In this document: positions 28,775 through 32,471 of the stretch, piece by piece | Layout: every line of letters starts with the position of its first letter | How positions within the stretch are numbered: the stretch's first letter is position 1 | NCBI RefSeq assembly: GCF_913058035.1 | Contig: NZ_CAJXPA010000037.1 | Location: 1 to 32,471 of the forward strand | Origin: an uncultured Paraglaciecola sp. | GTDB lineage: Bacteria > Pseudomonadota > Gammaproteobacteria > Enterobacterales > Alteromonadaceae | DNA length: 32,471 nt | Direction of reading: 5' to 3' | Program-made: the position numbers and the translations under genes | The notes under the pieces: model-generated | Database searches by the model: none | What the model was told of the DNA's origin: nothing | The model's input: the letters and a program-made list of their open reading frames with translations, nothing else

Positions 28775-29636
28775 AACATCTACAAGCGTTAAAGAAAAAA
28801 GAAGGATGAATAACAAAAAGTATTTTCTTGCTATTCATCCGATATAGGTAAATTGTGTGATAAAAATTCGCTTCATGATTGTGCCATTTGTGTCTCGAAG
28901 CGCCCGCAAAAAGCTCCCTCAAAGACAATCTCGACTGGTAGCCATTCATTCGGCTTAATGTCATACCGTTATCACCTGCGTTTGAATCATATTGGGTTCA
29001 GGTAATGGTTTAAAGTATTCAACCTGTCTGGCTCAGATTCTAGCTCCAGGTTAAGGTTAATTTCAAGTCGTGCTTGTAAAGCAAGTATTAGAAATATCAC
29101 TCGAACCAATAAAAGCATATCCTTCTAGTGTTTACTGCTCAGAGCGTTCATCGGATACATAAGCTTGCATATGAAAAACTTGTTAACCTTAGACCCAAAT
29201 ATTTTTATTCCTGCCCATGTTATTGTCAGTCAAAATTATTACTCTTGAGCCCCGTAACAGGCTAATTTTTCTGCGTGTAAAAAATACTTTATTATTTTTG
29301 ACGCTGATATCAGCTGCAACACTTTTTTGTGGTACAGCATCTACACAGCTGATTATCATCTGAACAGTGACACTCTGCTTACGGATTTCTGTGAGCCCCA
29401 AAATCCCTACAACTCCGAAAGTGTTGCTTGTGAAGATAATTGTAAAGTACTCTGTGAACTAATGTTTGCAGCGTTATTCATGGTTAATTGAGCACAGTCG
29501 CTGGCATAAGTTATTGAGTACTTGTGCTCATTATTTAAGTTCGTTATGTTAATAATGTGTAAACAAAAATAAAAATAACGGAATAAAAAGTGTGTTATCA
29601 AGTTAACAAAAAAACCTGGGTTAAGGGGGGCTGCCG
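28775..29636. other. 862-bp gap, mostly non-coding
   Basis: A perfect 9-bp inverted repeat (GGATGAATA 28804-28812, TATTCATCC 28832-28840) lies 30 bp after the zinc-ribbon gene and may stop its transcript, although no T run follows. Leftward frames at 28870-28960 and 28987-29118 look faintly coding but are broken or tiny. The 5' region of the PepSY operon contains repeats of TGAG(C/T)AC. No receptor, RNA gene or intact insertion element was found. Confidence 0.5.
28987..29118 (-). CDS. Possible 43-residue small protein
   Basis: A leftward frame encodes MLLLVRVIFLILALQARLEI followed by an acidic Leu/Asn-rich tail. A purine-rich AGAAGGA lies just before the ATG, but only one or two bases away. 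The start is hydrophobic, as in a small membrane or secreted peptide. No family is recognised. Chance or a decayed gene end is equally possible. Confidence 0.2.
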   Translation of the reverse strand: MLLLVRVIFLILALQARLEINLNLELESEPDRLNTLNHYLNPI

Positions 29637-30395
29637 ATGAACCAATCGATGGGGCTTCTCAAAACTAGTCGTAAATTTCATAAATGGTTAATGTTATTTG
29701 TTGGTGTGCAGTTTGTCATTTGGTCAATTACTGGAGCTTATATGGTCTTTTTTGATATTGATTATATTCACGGTGATAGTTTGGTGATTAATCATCAAAC
29801 TAAAATAGACCCCAACGATATACATTATTCTTTGAAAAGTCTGCTTAATGACTATCCGCAGGCTGAGCAAATTAGCATCGGGACTTTCATTAATCAAAAT
29901 GTATATCGGTTTTCTGTGGCGGGTAAAAAATTACTGATTGATGCAACAAGTGGACGTCTTCTATCACCACTGGATAAACAAACTGGGCAAGCAGCTGCAA
30001 GGTATTATTATAGCGGTGATGGTCAAGTTAGTAAGATTGAATTATTAATTGACAACCCACCTTTTGAACTAAATCCCAGAGTACTTCCAGCTTGGCGAAT
30101 AAATTTTAATGACTTTGGCTCACCCTCAATTTATGTATCAGCTCAAACTGGTCAACTTGTGGGAAAGCGACATGAATTTTGGCGTTTATTTGATTGGATG
30201 TTTCGCTTTCATATCATGGACTACGGTGAACAAGAAGAAATCGATAACATTCTGCTCTTCTGGATAACATTGGTAGCTATTTTAGCGTGCATTTCTGGTC
30301 TTTTTTTAGTCTATTTTAGGATCTTTAAAAAAAATAGTGAAAATGTTATTCCCTCTTTGAAAGCAACCACAATGAAAAAAAGCGACATATTGTGA
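29637..30395 (+). CDS. PepSY-domain membrane protein
   Basis: The 252-residue protein belongs to the PepSY-associated transmembrane group. An N-terminal helix (about residues 17-39, KWLMLFVGVQFVIWSITGAY) follows a FHKW motif. A periplasmic PepSY-like region ends in SIYVSAQTGQLVGKRHEFWR. Then comes FDWMFRFHIMDYG and a C-terminal helix (about 203-228). Such proteins often accompany siderophore uptake or membrane electron-transfer systems. AAGGGG at 29623-29628 precedes the ATG. Its stop overlaps the next start, and the next protein has a homologous PepSY module, so the pair probably works as a complex. It has only two clear membrane helices, fewer than long PepSY_TM members. Confidence 0.85.
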   Translation: MNQSMGLLKTSRKFHKWLMLFVGVQFVIWSITGAYMVFFDIDYIHGDSLVINHQTKIDPNDIHYSLKSLLNDYPQAEQISIGTFINQNVYRFSVAGKKLLIDATSGRLLSPLDKQTGQAAARYYYSGDGQVSKIELLIDNPPFELNPRVLPAWRINFNDFGSPSIYVSAQTGQLVGKRHEFWRLFDWMFRFHIMDYGEQEEIDNILLFWITLVAILACISGLFLVYFRIFKKNSENVIPSLKATTMKKSDIL

Positions 30396-32236
30396 TGCCA
30401 TGGATAAGAAATATACATAAATGGGCATCTGTTATTGTTGGTATTCAGTTTTTGTTGTGGCTCAGCAGTGGAATATATTTTAACGTGATGGACCATGACA
30501 AGGCTGCGGGTCGCACCCATAGGGTTTACCTACAGACAGACGTAAAGATTGATACTCAAAAACTGGTTGATCCAGCTACTGTTTTAATACAATTTAGACC
30601 TAGCGTTATGCTTACTTTAACTACTTTATTATCAAAGCCCGTTTACTTGCTGACACATAAAAAAGGTTTGTATAAGAACTTTGAGAATCATTACACCTTG
30701 GTTAATGTCTACAATGGACGTCAGATAAAGATAGATAAGAACATGGCAAACGCCTTAGCAAAGCAATCTTACAGTGGTCCGGGTGTTATTCGCTCTAGTA
30801 ATTTGTTTGCTGCACCAGTCAGTGACTTCCCAAGACAGCAAAATGCAACATGGAAAATAGATTTTGATGACGACGTTGATACTAGTGTTTACGTTGAGGC
30901 TGGTTCAGGTCGAATAGTTGGACATAGCGATGATGATAAACGCCTAGCAGATATCTTTTTTATGCTGCACTTTATGGATTATGGTAACGAAGGAAGTTTC
31001 AATAGCGTGCAGATGATATTGTTTGCATTTGTTTCCTTGTGGCTATCGTTAACAGGCATGATATGGACTGTTGATTTGGGATTTCGCGGCCAGTATCAAG
31101 TTAAGTGGTTTGCTAAAAAACGAAAAGTAAAACTCTTTACTAAAGACCATCAAAGTATGGGGTCGGTGTCATTTTCAACACACGCTAATTTGCTCGATGG
31201 ATTAGCTGAACACAGCATTATTTTACCTTCTACTTGCGGAGGGGGCGGCACCTGCGGCCGTTGTAAAGTGATGATTAACCCTGTTGTGAAATACACGTCT
31301 GCGGAACAGTCTCACTTTACAGACAAAGAATTAGCTGAAGGGTATCGTTTAGCCTGTCAGCACTTTAGTGATGACATTGAGGATATGACAATCATCGATG
31401 TGACAAAAGCACAGAAACATACGCTCGAATTAATCCAATCCTTTTTTATTAGTCCAGTTACTAAAGAGCTCAAATTCAAAGTTAAAGGGGGTAAAAGCAT
31501 CAGTTATAAGGCCGGAGCTTTTATGCGTTTTTTTATCCCCGCGAGTCAGACTAATACAATACCCTTGGCCTTATCTGATAAATTCAAACCTTATTGGCAG
31601 CATATTAAGGACAGGACTTTTGAGCATGCCGCTTGCAGTAGAAATTATTCTTGCGCCATGTCATCGATCACTACCGAAGAATTGGTTTTCACGATTAAAG
31701 TCCAGTCAGCCCCTGAAGAAGGTCTTCAGCCAGGCGTTGCTTCCCATTATCTATGTAATCTTAGTGTAGGTGCAACAATAGAGGTCTTAGGTCCATTTGA
31801 AGAGTTTTATGTCACAGACAATAGCGAAAAAACATTAGTACTTGTAGGAGCAGGATCAGGAATGGCACCTTTACGCGCCATTATTGATGAACAATTGTCG
31901 GTATCATTTGAGTCTCACATAACACCCCGTGAAATTTATTTTTTCTATGGTGCTCGCGCTGAGATAGATCTACTTTATGCACATGACTTTTATAACTTGA
32001 CTAAAAAACATGCCAATTTTCATTATATTCCTGTTCTTTCTAGACCCGATAATGAGTGGTCAGGGGCTACAGGCTATGCACAATATATATTAGAATCAAA
32101 CCTAGATATTTTAGGGAATATTAATGGATTGGAATTTTATTTATGTGGGCCACAAGGTCTGATGGACGAAGTCATATCAATATTGAAAAATAAAGGTATC
32201 AAGAATGAGAATGTCAGGCGAGACCTGTTTAAATAA
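30395..32236 (+). CDS. PepSY / ferredoxin / NqrF-like reductase fusion
   Basis: This 613-residue protein joins four parts. Residues 1-230 repeat the PepSY membrane module of the preceding gene, with helices at about 11-31 and 206-228 and YVEAGSGRIVGHSDDDKR and MLHFMDYG between them. Residues about 250-335 are a 2Fe-2S ferredoxin domain with Cys281, Cys287, Cys290 and Cys321 (CGGGGTCGRC, then LACQHF), the spacing found in NqrF. An FAD domain has RNYS at about 416-419. An NAD(P)H domain has GAGSGMAPLR and CGPQGLMDE. The C-terminal half therefore resembles Na+-NQR subunit F, so it likely moves electrons from NAD(P)H to the membrane or periplasm. A GTG one codon earlier is an alternative start. 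It overlaps the preceding stop by one base. Confidence 0.88.
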   Translation: MPWIRNIHKWASVIVGIQFLLWLSSGIYFNVMDHDKAAGRTHRVYLQTDVKIDTQKLVDPATVLIQFRPSVMLTLTTLLSKPVYLLTHKKGLYKNFENHYTLVNVYNGRQIKIDKNMANALAKQSYSGPGVIRSSNLFAAPVSDFPRQQNATWKIDFDDDVDTSVYVEAGSGRIVGHSDDDKRLADIFFMLHFMDYGNEGSFNSVQMILFAFVSLWLSLTGMIWTVDLGFRGQYQVKWFAKKRKVKLFTKDHQSMGSVSFSTHANLLDGLAEHSIILPSTCGGGGTCGRCKVMINPVVKYTSAEQSHFTDKELAEGYRLACQHFSDDIEDMTIIDVTKAQKHTLELIQSFFISPVTKELKFKVKGGKSISYKAGAFMRFFIPASQTNTIPLALSDKFKPYWQHIKDRTFEHAACSRNYSCAMSSITTEELVFTIKVQSAPEEGLQPGVASHYLCNLSVGATIEVLGPFEEFYVTDNSEKTLVLVGAGSGMAPLRAIIDEQLSVSFESHITPREIYFFYGARAEIDLLYAHDFYNLTKKHANFHYIPVLSRPDNEWSGATGYAQYILESNLDILGNINGLEFYLCGPQGLMDEVISILKNKGIKNENVRRDLFK

Positions 32237-32259
32237 TGGGGTCTTTATACAGTAATATT

Positions 32260-32342
32260 CTGTACCTTATACACATCTCCGAGCACACGAGACCGTACTA
32301 GATCTCGTATGCCGTCCTCTGCTTGAAAAAAAAAAAAAAAAA
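32260..32342. other. Illumina Nextera adapter plus poly-A (artefact)
   Basis: Positions 32260-32278 match the 19-base Tn5 mosaic end with two mismatches. The rest of the Nextera adapter follows to 32293 with one mismatch. Index-like CGTACTAG occupies 32294-32301, and the P7 end runs 32302-32325 with one mismatch. A 17-base A run (32326-32342) follows. This is read-through from a sequencing library left in the assembly, not genome. Confidence 0.97.
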
Positions 32343-32471
32343 CTCTCTCGCAAGCCATGATCAGACTACACTTATCTATTTCATAGCTTCTCAAGCCGTT
32401 CATCATGACTATCGCTCTGTCCGATGATACTTCCCTACACACATCATGTACATATTTCATATCGACTTCTT
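32343..32471. other. Unplaceable tail after adapter
   Basis: These 129 bases lie beyond the adapter and poly-A, so their link to the rest of the window is not real. They could be low-quality read ends or a chimeric fragment. A leftward open frame spans them and the adapter, but it includes the translated adapter (QAEDGIRD) and is not a gene. Confidence 0.8.

Noticed and set aside
29189..29401. Leftward 70-codon frame upstream of the PepSY operon
   Set aside because: TTG start with a badly spaced ribosome site, no recognisable product and AT-rich random composition.
32245..32460. Leftward 71-codon open frame at the right end
   Set aside because: Half of it is translated sequencing adapter and poly-A (FFFFFQAEDGIRD); it is an artefact, not a protein.

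Overview
The window is a chromosomal segment of an AT-rich marine gammaproteobacterium. Protein sequences and gene order point to the Alteromonadales (Alteromonas/Glaciecola/Paraglaciecola-like). This placement is an inference from family resemblance; no 16S gene is present. Most of it is conserved housekeeping DNA in two blocks, with accessory DNA at both ends and in the gaps. The right-hand end is a library artefact.

Layout. (1) 1-5428 is accessory: a LysR regulator divergent from a MaoC-type hydratase, then a large TonB-dependent receptor with a FadR-like palindrome in its long upstream region, then a pterin-4a-carbinolamine dehydratase. (2) 5571-13755 is the translation/transcription block: initiator tRNA (metY-type), a decayed IS30-family transposase, a second stable-RNA-like promoter with a structured leader and two terminator hairpins, then rimP-nusA-infB-rbfA-truB-rpsO. 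pnp, which usually follows rpsO, is absent. (3) 13756-16064 is about 2.3 kb with no intact gene, only stop-broken remnants of a membrane protein and short repeats. (4) 16113-27710 is the TCA block: gltA divergent from sdhCDAB-sucABCD. It encodes citrate synthase, succinate dehydrogenase, the E1 and E2 subunits of 2-oxoglutarate dehydrogenase and succinyl-CoA synthetase. SucB carries two lipoyl domains. (5) 27711-32236 is accessory: an unrecognised zinc-ribbon protein, a gene-poor stretch, and a two-gene PepSY operon whose second product fuses a PepSY membrane module to an NqrF-like ferredoxin/FAD/NAD reductase.

(6) 32260-32342 is Illumina Nextera adapter with an 8-base index and a poly-A run, followed by 129 bases of unplaceable sequence. 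Nothing after about 32259 should be read as genome.

The least ordinary biology is the PepSY/NqrF-like fusion operon (29637-32236). Next comes the rebuilt metY-rimP interval, where an IS30 remnant separates two promoters that share nearly the same start-site sequence. I saw no CRISPR array, phage or defence system.
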